From Daedaleopsis sinensis (taxonomy: Eukaryota; Basidiomycota; Agaricomycetes; Polyporales; Polyporaceae), in assembly GCA_033807695.1 (NCBI GenBank), contig CM066308.1, positions 1,736,001 to 1,800,000 of the forward strand: a DNA stretch of 64,000 bases. The letters run 5' to 3'. Made by a program: the position numbers and the translations under genes. The notes under the pieces are model-generated. The model saw nothing but the letters and a program-made list of their open reading frames with translations, had not been told where the DNA came from and ran no database searches. Below, piece after piece: positions 22,393 through 33,858 of the stretch. Every line of letters begins with the position of its first letter. Positions within the stretch are counted from its first letter, which is position 1.

Positions 22393-22428
22393 TGACCCCA
22401 GTGTTCGCTTTGACCCCAGTGTTCGCCG
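22393..22428. repeat. 18-bp tandem duplication
   Basis: Two head-to-tail copies of a unit starting tgaccccagtgttcgc, differing at the last base or two. Confidence 0.75.
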
Positions 22429-23084
22429 CCACTAATCCCGCTCTGCCATTTCCTCCCCGATAATCATGTAACTTGCCACAATATATTCTATACACATTAC
22501 GCACTTGATGCAAAAAGAACCAGATTATTTGCATGCGATTTGGTTCCGATCTTAAGGGAACAAGTGGTGCAACCCCTGGTCCGGGAGGTGTACTACCTTT
22601 CCCCTAGGTCAGTATCTCGAGCGCTCCTCCCCCTGTTGCCTAAACACACTTACTGAGACATTTATAACACACTTCCGATTTTTCCGCCCCAGTACTGAGC
22701 TCCAGTTCAACAAAGCGAGGAAATCCTTCTTGAGCGTGACATTCGGCCCTAGCGCTCACTGATATCCGGAATCTCCGATGCTACAGGCGCTGATAGACGC
22801 GGGAAAGGAATGTGGCAAGGACGAGCGGAGTCCGAAATCTGCTCCTCGGCAATGTGACCCGGGCGTGAGTTCCTTCAAAGAAATGAGCGAACACTGGGGT
22901 CAAACCCTCTGTTCCCTTGCTCCTCTCCTCAAAGCTTCACAGATATCTCTCAAAATTGGCAGTCAGACCCCTCGGTACTCTATCTACCTGCCAGAAGAGT
23001 TTGAATTTTATCGGTGCAGAGGGGACGGAGCTACACGCGGGAGGAGATTTCTCCGGCGAACACTGGGTCACGATAGTAGTGCTA

Positions 23085-23180
23085 GAACGAGAAACCTCAA
23101 GTCTGAATCACATGACTCTCAGCACTGTGACTCCTAGCACTGACTCAGCAGTCATGCTGTCCATTGTTCACAGAGTTTGA
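23085..23180. repeat. Dispersed short repeat, copy 3
   Basis: Shares agaacgagaaacctcaagtc with the copy at 19.4 kb, then a diverged cacatgact block and a gttcacagag end. About 3.7 kb from copy 2, same orientation. Confidence 0.5.
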
Positions 23181-23220
23181 CGTTACAGTGGGGTTTTTTT
23201 GATGTGTTTTGTCTCTAAAA

Positions 23221-23503
23221 TGTCTATATTTGCCTCCCGGAACTTACCATTCACCCAGATATGACCAGATGGGGCTACACTAAATACTGACTTTGCCTGT
23301 ATAAGGTATTTCTGGACTGTGTAGTCATGGTAAACTTGGTCCTTCGAAGAAGGTCTGTTAGGCAAAAAGGGAATCATTCAACAGCTGAGTTTGGGTATAC
23401 TCCACACAACTGTCTGCAGACGGCCGCCCTATGTTGGTATTTAGGGTAACCCTATCCGGTTATATCTGGGTGAATGGTAAGTTCCGAGAGGCAAATATGG
23501 ACA
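23221..23503. repeat. Inverted-repeat (foldback/MITE-like) structure
   Basis: Left arm 23221-23287 and right arm 23437-23503 are reverse complements over about 67 bp with roughly nine mismatches (shared core ggaacttaccattcacccag), separated by 149 bp. The arms end in tgtc/gaca. The transcript could fold into a long hairpin. No transposase gene nearby, so a non-autonomous DNA element or an accidental palindrome are both possible. Confidence 0.65.
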
Positions 23504-23533
23504 TTCAAGGTAAAAAATGGCCCTTGGTAATGT

Positions 23534-23625
23534 GTCAGAAAGCAACGGATGGGGCTAAAATTGCCATAGATGGCTGTCGGATGGGCAAAAGACGGCAAAT
23601 AGATGCTTAGTCATCTAGATTGGGG
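23534..23625. repeat. Direct repeat, left copy (partner at 29.3 kb)
   Basis: About 90 bp: tgtcagaaagcaa, then ggatggggctaaa, attgccatagatggctgt and a ggcaaa...ttgctta-like end. The same ordered blocks recur, with differences, at 29296-29388 in the same orientation. Confidence 0.55.
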
Positions 23626-25184
23626 CACATCAATTTCAGACATATTTGGGCAGCCTGTGTGTAGACTACCCGCCCTACGTTGTCTGGCCCTTCAAGTTCC
23701 GTCTCTTTATTAAAAATTCCTCAGTATATTACTATAAGCTTATACACTGCACAGGTACATCAACCACGACAGGCAGCCACGGATGCGGCGCTGACAAGCG
23801 CATCCGTCAGCAAATAGCGAGTCGATGCACTGATTTGGACCGTACCATACCGTCTACAGCTGTGGGTCAACCAAGACACAGGAAGAGTCTCCAATCCAGC
23901 ACTCTCGCTCTCATCCTCTCTATCTCTTGATCTTGCCTAAGAGCCCAATCTGCACTTGTCCACCTCCGCTTTGCGCTCATCAACGGGGGTCTCGCTGCTC
24001 GAGCAAACCCTTGGGCATCGCGACAGCGGTACTACTCTACTTCCAGTGCCGAGGCCCATAGGCAACGTACCATTAACTCACTCGCCTCAGCACCGATCTG
24101 GACCTAAATGTGCATGGGTACAGTCAGCACACACCAAAATCGGAATCACTCTGCAACTTATCGAGCTCCTGTCACCGACCGCTTCCTTTGCTGTACCACA
24201 ACTACCCCCTGCCGACTGTTGAACACGGCGTGACAGTGAGCGTGTCTGGAAGGACATGGTGCGTACTGTTATCCACGTTCTACATGCACATATGCGTGTG
24301 CCCGAGCTTTCAGTCCGACTAAAGGCCTGCACTGTGCCGTGTCAGTCTCAAGTTGTGTGTGAGCAGAGAATGTATCACACCTAGTTTGCAGTCGATAGCT
24401 CTTGTACACTTGAACGAGGAGCCCTTGCGTTCATGCGTGCATCTGTGAAAGCACAATTAGTGTCAGCGACAACACATGGTGTCTTCGAATGGACAATCTG
24501 CGTACCTTGCGTAGTGTGCAGTGAGACAACATGTATGCTGTGTCAGCCCCACCTCTCGAGACCTGGACAAGCCAAGAATGTGCCGTTCCTCATTCAATCG
24601 CGAAGCTAAGAGACCGACATTGAGGATGCAATTGCTGCAAGGTAGGCACATGAACGAAAAATGTCGTTGGCGCATCAGCGGAGGGTGGCATCACCTCGGG
24701 GCGGAGGACAAGGATGTCGAACACGGGGAGCTCGACCTGTGGGCGGGAACATCAGTGTTCTGCTCGGGCGGGGAGGGAATAACATAGACGCACTCGTGAG
24801 CAATTAGTGCTGTGTGCTTGTCCTAATAGTGGGTGTGCGGGGCTTAGTACGCATGCATGTACGGCACCCCACATCCAGGGGCGGGATGATCTGCGACAGT
24901 GGCTCAAAGATTGTGGCCGGGAGCTGAACAGAGGCTTAGGGCGCTCGTAGGGCGTTTGAGAGGCGCCCAGCATAAGTAGAGTATTACTAGCGCTATGTCC
25001 TGCCTGCTGTTCTAGCGTGACGACCTCATGCGCTTGGAAAACCAGATATGTGCCAGGGGATAGGGAGTATGTCGATGAACATGTGATAATATATTGAAGA
25101 TTTTAGGAGGGATATGTGTAATCTGGTGGTTAAGACTTGGATGGCGCCGAACTTGCCACATTGCTGGACAATTTGTATCCGTGG

Positions 25185-25553
25185 TCAGGAGAGCGCTGAT
25201 ACGTCGACTGTAGATCTAAGGCTGAAACCAACCAGAAGACCACAGAAGAATAAGAAAGGCGGGGAGTCCAGTCGATTCCCAATCACAGCGGCGAGCCGAG
25301 AGAGCGTCGACGGGTCAAGGAGGGACAAGAGGCGGACGACTACGTCGAGGAGACCGCCGAGAGTCGGCGTCGCGCCGACCGTGTAGGACGACGCTGAGGG
25401 AGTCACGGCAGGGCGCCGGGCGAGTTTGTGCGAGTGGAGACGGACGTAGAGCGACGAAGCGTAGGCGACAGCAGGACGGACGATCCAGACTAAAGAGAAC
25501 GCAGCGTAGAGGCCAAAGAGCGCGTCGACGACGACAGTCGGCGTTCCCGACAT
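25185..25553 (-). CDS. Possible small hydrophobic protein (low confidence)
   Basis: A 122-codon frame from ATG 25553 in a GC-rich island inside AT-rich sequence. It starts MSGTPTVVVDALFGLYAAF, with three hydrophobic stretches (about residues 7-25, 60-75 and 98-110) that could be membrane segments. I recognise no family, there is no intron evidence, and high GC alone can create such a frame. It may be a piece of a transposable element. Listed only because composition and length set it apart from its surroundings. Confidence 0.2.
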   Translation of the reverse strand: MSGTPTVVVDALFGLYAAFSLVWIVRPAVAYASSLYVRLHSHKLARRPAVTPSASSYTVGATPTLGGLLDVVVRLLSLLDPSTLSRLAAVIGNRLDSPPFLFFCGLLVGFSLRSTVDVSALS

Positions 25554-26011
25554 CGCCGAAATCCGTACTCTGGAGGGGAAAACCAAAACTGAATTCCGAG
25601 ACACTACTGCGCGAACTAAGTACTACCGCCGCGACGAACGGCCGGTCCCGCGTGCTACAACCCGCCGTCTGACTAACAACCCGCCGCTATCTGAGACCCT
25701 GCGCCCCCTGGCCCTAAACCTCGCCCCGGCGCTTGCCAACCTTCTCGTCGTGACGGTGGCTGTGCTCCCGCGTCGTACCGTCCCAGTCCCGTTCCGTACT
25801 GCTAGCCGTCGGGGGTGCGCGGTCCATGTCTCCGTCGGTGGCGAGTCGGCGCTGGTCCTACCGCCGTGTCGTCGGCGGTCAGGCTGTTGGCGGTGGCCGC
25901 TGAGGCTCGAAAATACAGGGCTGGGCCTGTGGGGCACCCAACAGCGCCTAGTGTTGTGGTGCTCTACCATGTGACCGTGTATCGACGCGTAGCCGCTCGC
26001 TGTCACTGGCC

Positions 26012-26066
26012 TTGGAAGACTGTTGTCCTGACTCTGACCTTCCACCTGTCTGCCAACAGTCTTCAA
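26012..26066. repeat. Hairpin-forming inverted repeat
   Basis: ttggaagactgttg pairs with caacagtcttcaa about 28 nt later. Perfect stem of about 11 bp. Role unknown. Confidence 0.55.
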
Positions 26067-29000
26067 CCAATCGTCCATGTTATTTGGAGTGCTCTAGGTT
26101 GTGGTGCTGATCGACTGGCTTGTGGCAGATTGGAGCCAACCCTCTTGTCATAATCATCCTCGCTAGCTACTAGTTATTAATCGAGCTGCCTGTCAGTAGT
26201 GACTTGTTGTGGAGGTGCTTGTCTGCTGTGCTCGTTGTTCGAAATTGCTCACCTTCCAAGTGGTGTCCATTGTCTTTCACCAAAGGTGACCTTCTGAAGG
26301 GCATGAATAGTGGGATTTCCTGCATGATTTCTGGGCTGAGAGACTTACGGTGCTCATCACCGTATTGCGAGAGCATTTAATATATCTATAATGAATATGG
26401 AAGAAATATACAAGTTGATGGATAAATTGGTTTAATACTGCTCGTCAATGTGTACAATCCACTTTGTTTATACACGTGCTGTAATGATATATATCTACCA
26501 GGGGATAAACTCTCGACATGGAGTACGGCGTTCTGTACAAGTACTGGGTGGTTGTGAGATGAGCGCCAAAGGTTAGACAGAAAGATAGTGACTGCATACT
26601 AACAGGCATGTAGTTATAGAGTCTGTGTTCATGATCCCATCAACAAAGGGGATTTGGACTATACATTGTAGGCCCCAATGTGTACATTGGACACAGCAAG
26701 TAGGGAGTTGTAGCTGTTGTTCAAGTTCAGTTTGAAACATATTGCTGATTTGCCAATATATGTTAGTTACGTATATTTAATTTCTGACATATGAGAAATA
26801 AGACGCACTTGTAAGGAGTGAATGAATCAGGAAATGTCCCAGATGGAATCAAGAACCTCTCTGACACAACATTGTACAGTGCAGGGTAAAGTGGACAATG
26901 GTACAGATGGTACTGAACACATTCTCGGCGGTGTGTACATGTGCTGTTTAAGTAGATGTAAGACGTTCAAGGTTAACTGAAGTATATGGAACCATCTTAC
27001 TGGCAAGATAGCACATCTGTTGGACTTGCCGCATAACACTTTTCCCCCCTGCGGCAACAATGTTCACATCGTGTGGACAGTTGAAAACGTGCTAGAATCT
27101 CTGACGGGATGACTGGCTGGCAAGGGGTGTTGCGCAGAGTGCAGTCCCTGGGATGTTACAGTAAGATGTTTAGCAGAAGTTGACATAAAATAATGAGAAC
27201 AGACTGACTCGCAAGAGGGGCCTTCTGAGACCTTATGGCATTTGTAGATAGAATGTCCGTACTGGACGTTGTAGAACTGTGCACAGCTACGACATGGGTA
27301 GAATATGTCGTTGGAGCGTGGCCTAATTTGGCGGGGTGGGTGAGGACGCTGGTAATGCCTGTTAGTTATACACATAAATCATTATAGATACACTTACAGC
27401 AGTTTTGGAGCTGGGTATAATAAGCGACAGCTCCTTCTAACATGATATCAAGCATAAATATCAGTATCGCCTGTACCATTTTGTTGTTTGTTTTAAACAC
27501 ATACCAGATAGTTGCTTCTAGCACTGCCATATCGGTGTATATCCACAATAGATTCACAAATGGACATCTAAAGGAATAATTTAGTAATATAATAAACTGA
27601 GATGTCACATTGCGCCTACATCTGATACTGGAGCATTATATGTGCTGGGAAGGGTTGTCTGCGGTACAGTCAGAAAATGATGCCATAGATGGATAGATAC
27701 AACACTGCAGTGCAATAATGTTTGTTTCGGTTCATATAAACACAAACATACCTGATGACATAGACTTCCAGACATATTAATGCCACTAGAACCGTAACAG
27801 GTTCCAACGTCTTCTCGTGGAAGTCCTAGGCGAGAACGGATTGATTGGTATGCTGCCAGAGCATCCTCTGCAATGTATGAAACACTGTTGGCGTCCATTA
27901 AGAAGACACGTTGCTGTATGTGGCGATGAAGAGGGTGTAGGATGATATGTGTTGAGCAACATGTTCCGAATATTTATATGTGGGGTATGGCATAATTGTC
28001 ACATGTCATGTTGCGTGCAAACTAGTCAGCTGCTGATATGCTGTGTAGCCTGTTAGTCAGTGTGCTTTATAACAATACCGGTACAGTCATGTCCAATCTA
28101 ACTATAAGTCGCCAGTGGACCTGATTTGGCAACTACATCTTCTGGATCACCAACACTAGTGACTCTTTTCTGACAGGGTCTGTATATTACACTGCATGTA
28201 GTCAAGAGCAATTGTGAATACTTATAGCTTAGTTGGTATATCACTCTATAACATTGCGGAGTGATGATGTATGTGTATATCATGAGAATTAGATCTAGGT
28301 TGTGGTTAAAGCAATGCCGATGGAGTCGGAGTGGGTACTGACATGTTAGACTAATGGAGTTTATCTGCAGTTGATGCCCTAGAATTGGACCACAAATTTA
28401 GTCAGCACAACACTAGAAGCCTGCCGATCATGCAACACTGATGCCATGTGCTCTAATTTGCACATTGCATGACAGTGTCGTTCGTTGTGGTTATAGTCAG
28501 TTACAGTTCACAGATTACAACCAAAAAATAACATGTTTAATGCGGACATGTTATACACCGTTATGATGCAGTAGTCTCTGGGTGCATCAAGGAGTACCAT
28601 GGTGCAATAACAAGTGGTGGTAAATAGAGTGACATGGCGGTAATACACAGAATGCTCAGAAGTGGGACCTGTATCGGATATTTCTGATATGCAAGATTTA
28701 TACAGAGACACAAGTTCAGTAGCTTCATGTATAGTGCGATTCCTTGTCAACCTTGTTATTAGTGTGATCTCAGATTTCAAGCTGTTATACTTCCACACAT
28801 TTTAGTTGTTGTAGAGACTTCTTACTGTTACCTGTAAAGTCAATAGTCACTACTATTTGGTCTGCACTAGGTGTCTGTTCCTGTCAGCTCTGTACCGAAT
28901 GTTCTGGTACAAGGCCTATACGTCCCGTTGAAGAGAACGAAACTTACCCGAGCCCTGGAACCACACCAAATAACACTCTATTTGTGCCCTCCAGATGACA

Positions 29001-29295
29001 GTAACTGGTGGAAGTTGATTGTCATCCGAGTATTGAGCACTGGTAAGGAGCCAAGCAATTGGTTAAAGGTTGCTCATGGAGATGTGGAAGTCCAGAGTAA
29101 CAACAACAGTATCCAAGGCTGGACAGAGCAAGCAGCTACATGTCAGACATGACGACGTTGCTGGGTGTTCATGACGGTAAAGCCTAATAAAATTAAATAC
29201 GTCAGCAATATGGGAAATCTTTTCTGTAGTATCTGGTTTAATGTGAAATGCTGCGAGCCAATGATGGTCATTAGAGGGCAAAAGTAGCAATATAG

Positions 29296-29388
29296 AATGT
29301 GTCTGAATGCAATGGATGGGCTAAAAATTGCCATAGATGGCTGTTGGGCCATTGAAGGATGGCAAAAAATTGCTTACTCATCGGGATG
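29296..29388. repeat. Direct repeat, right copy (partner at 23.5 kb)
   Basis: Ordered blocks tgtctgaatgcaa, ggatgggctaaaaa, attgccatagatggctgt, ggatggcaaa and ttgctta match the left copy. Confidence 0.55.
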
Positions 29389-30197
29389 GGTATGCAGGAA
29401 TGCTCGACAATTAGGTGCTCTGCCAGCCATGGGTCCATTCAACGCAGCAGCTACAAGTCATATGGTGATGTGATAGATTCGGAGCAGCCCAGCACTCAAA
29501 CACTGTATTGCACAGCCCGTGTAGTAGAGAACAGGATGATCGTTAGACCTAGCTTCGGATGTCGACGAACTTCCCTCTGAAATCGCTCACCTTCAGTAAG
29601 TCCAATGTGAATCAGCTATGTCAAGTCGAACACGTACGGTGACTGGGAACCTGTTATCTCTCTTATTCCCAGTTAGATAGCCTTTCTCGTGCTCGTCTGG
29701 ACATGCATTTCACCTTGCATACAAGAGTTGCCCCTTCAGTACTTCTCGGACAGTTTGCCCGTCGTTCTATTTGCAGGGGTTATAATTCTCGGCGGAATTG
29801 TCGTCCGGGCTTTTCCGGTAGAACAGAGTTTGTCGGGGTCGATCGTGAGAATCAGGGTGTCGCGTCGTCATTAAGCGCTTAAGCACTGCTGCGGCAGCGA
29901 GCGCTCCAGGCTGAGCGCTGGCCGACGCTGAGCGCTGACTCGGACGCCTGAGGCTGAACGTTGAACGTTGAACCTCTCTGTCATCGCCGTTGTGGTCAAC
30001 GACACACTCCACTCCGCCTCTTGTATTGTATGTGAAATCTCGAATACTATCTTGCAATTACTGGAGCAGAATACACCGTACGTCTATGCTTGGATCACAC
30101 CGCGCTGTTGAATTAAATTTGCGTGGTAGGGTCGAATCGTTGCCGAGGCCAGCTCACGGCTTCAGTCGAAGTACTGTTAACCGAAGGTCTACCGTCG

Positions 30198-31139
30198 ATG
30201 GATGGTTCGGCAGGTCCAAAATTCTTAGGGCAGATCGATCTCTATGCGGTCGTTCACTGCAAATTCTCCAATCCGTCTCTCGTATGGAACGGCCTTCGTG
30301 CTGCTGAGCGGCTGGCCATATGCGATCTCCTCGTGGAGCCTGTGGCCCCCGTCAAGGTGGGCTCATCCGTACGAGTCATAGAAATCGAATCGCAGCCTCC
30401 AGCGGAAGGAGACTCAACTGACCTGTGGACTACCTGTCGACGGTGGAGAGTGGGCCCTTGCGTTGCATCAGGAGTGGTCCTTGGGATCCGTGGATACGAG
30501 TTGGACATGGTCGAGCTGCTTGTGAGCAACGACTCCCGCGCAGCTGGCGTACTCTCAGCTGGTGGCGGAGATGCCGATGCTGTAGACAACGCCTTGGTGT
30601 CAGTGCACTACGTGGAGCAGTCGGGGACCGTACATTTGTGCCAAAAGGCGCGTATGGTTCGTGGTCTGCTGCGACTCTTCAACTTACTACCTCGGTCGAG
30701 AACTGTTCAAACAATGAAGATGGAGCGATTTCTGGAGGTCCTTGACGGTCCAGTGGGGGTCCCTTCGATGGCGGCAGTACCGTGCTCTGCAGATGGGTTA
30801 CAGGCCAGTCAGTTCGACGTATCGACTGCGGTGCTGTCCGGTACATGCTCCGACTCCATACGCTCTATGCGACTCTCGTCCCATCCTCAAACAGCACCGA
30901 CATTCGAGTCTTGCTATGGTGTACCACTACCCACCCGAGCGGCAGAAGCACAGTTCAGCAACGTTTGGACTTGCAACTACCGGACCAGTCGGATTGGCTT
31001 CAACGGGAGCTTGGTCTCCGTTCCTGAGGACGGCGGTTCGAGCCACGGATCACATTGTGCAGGTGATGCCGAAGATCACTGCGTGAGCGATGACGATTCG
31101 AGCACTATACGGGGAGTTCCGGTCGGAGGAGAATCATGA
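30198..31139 (+). CDS. Unrecognised protein, paralogue of the gene at 21.2 kb
   Basis: Single coding exon, 313 aa, from ATG 30198 (MDGSAGPKFLGQIDLYAVVH). It matches the protein at 21199-22077 in the same order: LYAVVHCKFSNP, ICDLLVEPVAPVKVGSSVRVIEI, WRVGPCVASGVVLGI, VELLVSND, ALVSVHYVEQSGTVHLCQKARMVRG. The frame is open upstream of this ATG but without another Met. The C-terminal 100 residues are Ser-rich and acidic and not conserved in detail. A splice donor (gtcagt) follows the stop codon by one base, as in the paralogue. Function unknown. Divergence between the two is high, so the duplication is old and the conserved half has probably been under selection. Confidence 0.65.
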   Translation: MDGSAGPKFLGQIDLYAVVHCKFSNPSLVWNGLRAAERLAICDLLVEPVAPVKVGSSVRVIEIESQPPAEGDSTDLWTTCRRWRVGPCVASGVVLGIRGYELDMVELLVSNDSRAAGVLSAGGGDADAVDNALVSVHYVEQSGTVHLCQKARMVRGLLRLFNLLPRSRTVQTMKMERFLEVLDGPVGVPSMAAVPCSADGLQASQFDVSTAVLSGTCSDSIRSMRLSSHPQTAPTFESCYGVPLPTRAAEAQFSNVWTCNYRTSRIGFNGSLVSVPEDGGSSHGSHCAGDAEDHCVSDDDSSTIRGVPVGGES

Positions 31140-32676
31140 GGTCAGTGTTACGTCTATAACATACGTTCGACTCTTGAGGAACTGTTAACCCTGTGCATTG
31201 ATCGCATCGCTCCGTAGATCGGCCATTGCTCCTACGACCGCTTGGACAAGTAGTCCGCACAGAGCTTTGGGATGGTGCTGGAACTCACTACGTTTTGGAT
31301 ACTACGCCATTTGTCGCTGGATATGCAGTGGTCTTCGCTACGTTGTTCTGCTGAGCTGATGCCTTTGGACTGGTCAATGCCGTCGAGATGGGGATGTTGA
31401 AGTTGCGCAGACTACGCCCGTATACGTTGAGTGAATCGTGGACTGCTAGATTGGATTCTCCACTTACGACACAAACACAGATAATATGGGGATATACTCC
31501 TGTACAAGTCAAATTCGTTCTGCTTGCCATTACTCGTGGTATGACACCTTGTGATATGATGATGCTGATGATCCGGAAGATGAGCGTTATTCGGACGAGA
31601 TTCCACGGTCACTCGAATGTTAGGTGAGTTCTGAAGCTGTAGCACGAAGATGCCGATTCAGGAGAACACGTGAAAGGACATAGTGAGTCATGATCGTTAC
31701 GCAGTACCTTCCAGTAAAGCCGGAACTCCTGAACTCACGGAATCCGTGCAGATCGGCAGTCGTGAAAGACGATCTCCAGCGGAGTTACTGGGGCATCCGG
31801 CACATTCCGCTCATCTCCGACATCGCACTACATCCACATAGTACGAGTGTCGACCGTCTGGCGAGCTTGGTTCACCGTGACGAGTAAGTGCCGATCAACA
31901 TCTCGCTAGGTGTTGCCGAATATATCTTAAACTGTCTTTGTTTAGAGCGGTGTTCTCCAGTTTTTGCTGTGTAGGCAGTACGCAGTGCTTGGGACCCGGA
32001 TAAAGGCGGAGGTGACGTGGAAGATCCGTAACCATGGTGGATTGCTATACGGTTCGTACTATTCTGCGTGCTTCTTGAACTGCAGGTGACTAAGAGATCT
32101 GATCCGGACATCGCAGCAATGTGGATATACAGCGATGATCTTCCAGACTGCGAGTCTGCACTGTATCTGTAATACGTATAAAGATAAGCTTCAGTCCACT
32201 CACTTAAGCAGGGATGAAAATAGATCTCGCAGTTGCGTGAATGTAGGACAGTGCTCATCGCGCTCGGGTCAGAGAATAGTAAGTAGACGTTGCGATTGTG
32301 CTCTGTAATCCCGGGAGCAGCGGGATGATCAGGAGTATGCGGTGGCGGCGGTGTCAACAACTTTGTAGAGTGTGTTGTTGGCAGGGACATCATCGTAGCA
32401 GCGGTGGACTCAACTTGGTATATAACAGGGTAGTACCGCATAGATATAGCGGTCCAAGCTGTGTATCCTACCCTTTCTGCTAGTGAGTACTACTGTCAGT
32501 TCGCTGTCTTAGCATCCGAGCTAAAGGTATTGTCAGGATCTACGCAACGTGGGTGTTCGGACAGAGCGGCCTCCACTCACCTCGAGCTGTTCAGTTCTGG
32601 ACGTAAAGAATGGACATGTGTGAACGGTACGAGTTGCTCGCTAGTCTGGCTTCTTGGTCGCTGACAGACGGACAGA
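31140..32676. other. Interval between family gene and F-box-like gene
   Basis: About 1.5 kb with several GT-AG pairs but no supported coding exon. It may contain 3' UTR introns of the upstream gene or the 5' leader of the F-box-like gene. Confidence 0.35.
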
Positions 32677-33858
32677 ATGCCCTTTGACACGACGGAGCTG
32701 GTACTGGACAATCTAACCGTGCAGGACTGTATGTCTTGGCGTCGTGTATGCCACCGAGCATACGCTCTGGTATCCCAGTACATGCGGTCAGACCTCCGAC
32801 GAAAGCTCCGGCCCTTCGTCAACAATCCCGCTCGGCTGCTTGATATCCTGTCGACCCATCGTGCCGTGTTTGGAGGAATGTTTGCACTCGCGTTTTTCCT
32901 CCGTGATCCGAGCTTCCGCTTCGAAACGCTGGACATATACGTTCCGAAGGACCTATACTCCGACTTGGTGGACACCGTCGAAGGCATCCTCGACCGCCCG
33001 GCAGAGACCGTTACTGCGTTCGGGATTACGCGGAGTTGGAGCAGCCGGGAGACGTTGGCCTGCATAAGGTTCCGTCTCGACAGTTGTCGGTCCATCGTGG
33101 TTCACCGGTCTAGCTCCTGGACAGCACTTTCCCCGATTTGCCGATCTCCTTGTACAGCGCTGTTCAACTACGTCTCGGCGTACGCGTTTGGATGCGCTTA
33201 TCCCCATTTGACGATGCGGTGGCGGGCGTTGCTGGCAGATCTGTCTCTGGACGACCCGCTTCCCTTCGACTTCTGGACGATGAACAGTCTCACCGATCAA
33301 GGATTCCAGATATGTTGGTCCCCGGCGCGGCTATCGCAGCGTGTCCGGACTGCAAGGGGGTTGGGCGGTTCAGGGCCAGGGATGTCGGCCGGTGCTGTTG
33401 ATGAACGGACAGCCGGCGATATGCGGTTCGAGAAGTACGGCGATTACCCAGCGTCGCTTGCGAACAGACTACGACCATCGTGGGGAGCGGCGGCTGGCTG
33501 GCAACGACACTGGTCGACAAGACGGCAGAGGTCCTGCTATGCGCACGAGGACATATGTCCTAGGCAGTTTCGGTACTTCGGTGATCGGTCTTGTTACATG
33601 GACTTTTTCGACCCATTGTCAGGGGATCCCGCTAGGCTTGTTGATCAGTTCGCTATACCGTACGGCACCATTGTTGGTTGGAAACTGGAGAGTGGGTACC
33701 TGTGCACTGCGCCAACGTGGAGGTGTCGAGCGATTGACCCCGATAGTACGTTGTTGCAAGATGGAGTTGTATGTTTACCTGCGTTGCCTGGCCCAAGTCG
33801 CTTACAGTATATAGAGCACTGGAAGTACCCACCACTGTATCTGTACCTTATTGCGTAG
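32677..33858 (+). CDS. F-box-like protein, RYFGD family member 1
   Basis: 393-aa single-exon model from ATG 32677. The N-terminus (TTELVLDNLTVQDCMSWRRV followed by CHRAY) resembles an F-box, the Skp1-binding helix set of SCF ubiquitin ligases, in sequence pattern only. The middle (about 45-190) has conserved blocks: LLDILSTHRAVFGG, FRFETLDIYVP, and RSPCTALFNYVSAYAFGCAYP. The C-terminal half carries CPRQFRYFGDRSCYMDFFDP. The same blocks occur in order in the genes at 35.6-36.7 kb (minus) and 62.5-63.6 kb (plus). Residues about 225-285 are less like the paralogues, and an unrecognised intron or a local frame change there is possible. Likely a substrate adaptor if the F-box reading is right; target unknown. 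Confidence 0.65.
   Translation: MPFDTTELVLDNLTVQDCMSWRRVCHRAYALVSQYMRSDLRRKLRPFVNNPARLLDILSTHRAVFGGMFALAFFLRDPSFRFETLDIYVPKDLYSDLVDTVEGILDRPAETVTAFGITRSWSSRETLACIRFRLDSCRSIVVHRSSSWTALSPICRSPCTALFNYVSAYAFGCAYPHLTMRWRALLADLSLDDPLPFDFWTMNSLTDQGFQICWSPARLSQRVRTARGLGGSGPGMSAGAVDERTAGDMRFEKYGDYPASLANRLRPSWGAAAGWQRHWSTRRQRSCYAHEDICPRQFRYFGDRSCYMDFFDPLSGDPARLVDQFAIPYGTIVGWKLESGYLCTAPTWRCRAIDPDSTLLQDGVVCLPALPGPSRLQYIEHWKYPPLYLYLIA

Larger units (their letters stand above)
22078..30197. other. 8-kb gene-poor, AT-rich, repeat-bearing interval
   Basis: No gene with recognisable protein features. The stretch from about 26.2 to 29.3 kb is visibly more AT-rich than the host genes. It holds a tandem 18-bp repeat (22.39 kb), a third copy of the dispersed repeat (23.09 kb), a 283-bp inverted-repeat structure (23.22 kb), two direct copies of a roughly 90-bp repeat (23.53 and 29.30 kb) and a GC-rich island (25.2-26.1 kb). 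Probably old, decayed transposon sequence. Confidence 0.5.

Noticed and set aside
26820..27375. Minus-strand frames with Cys-rich pieces (PCRSC...) suggesting a transposase exon
   Set aside because: Short, no assembled catalytic motif, and no consistent splice chain; left as decayed sequence.
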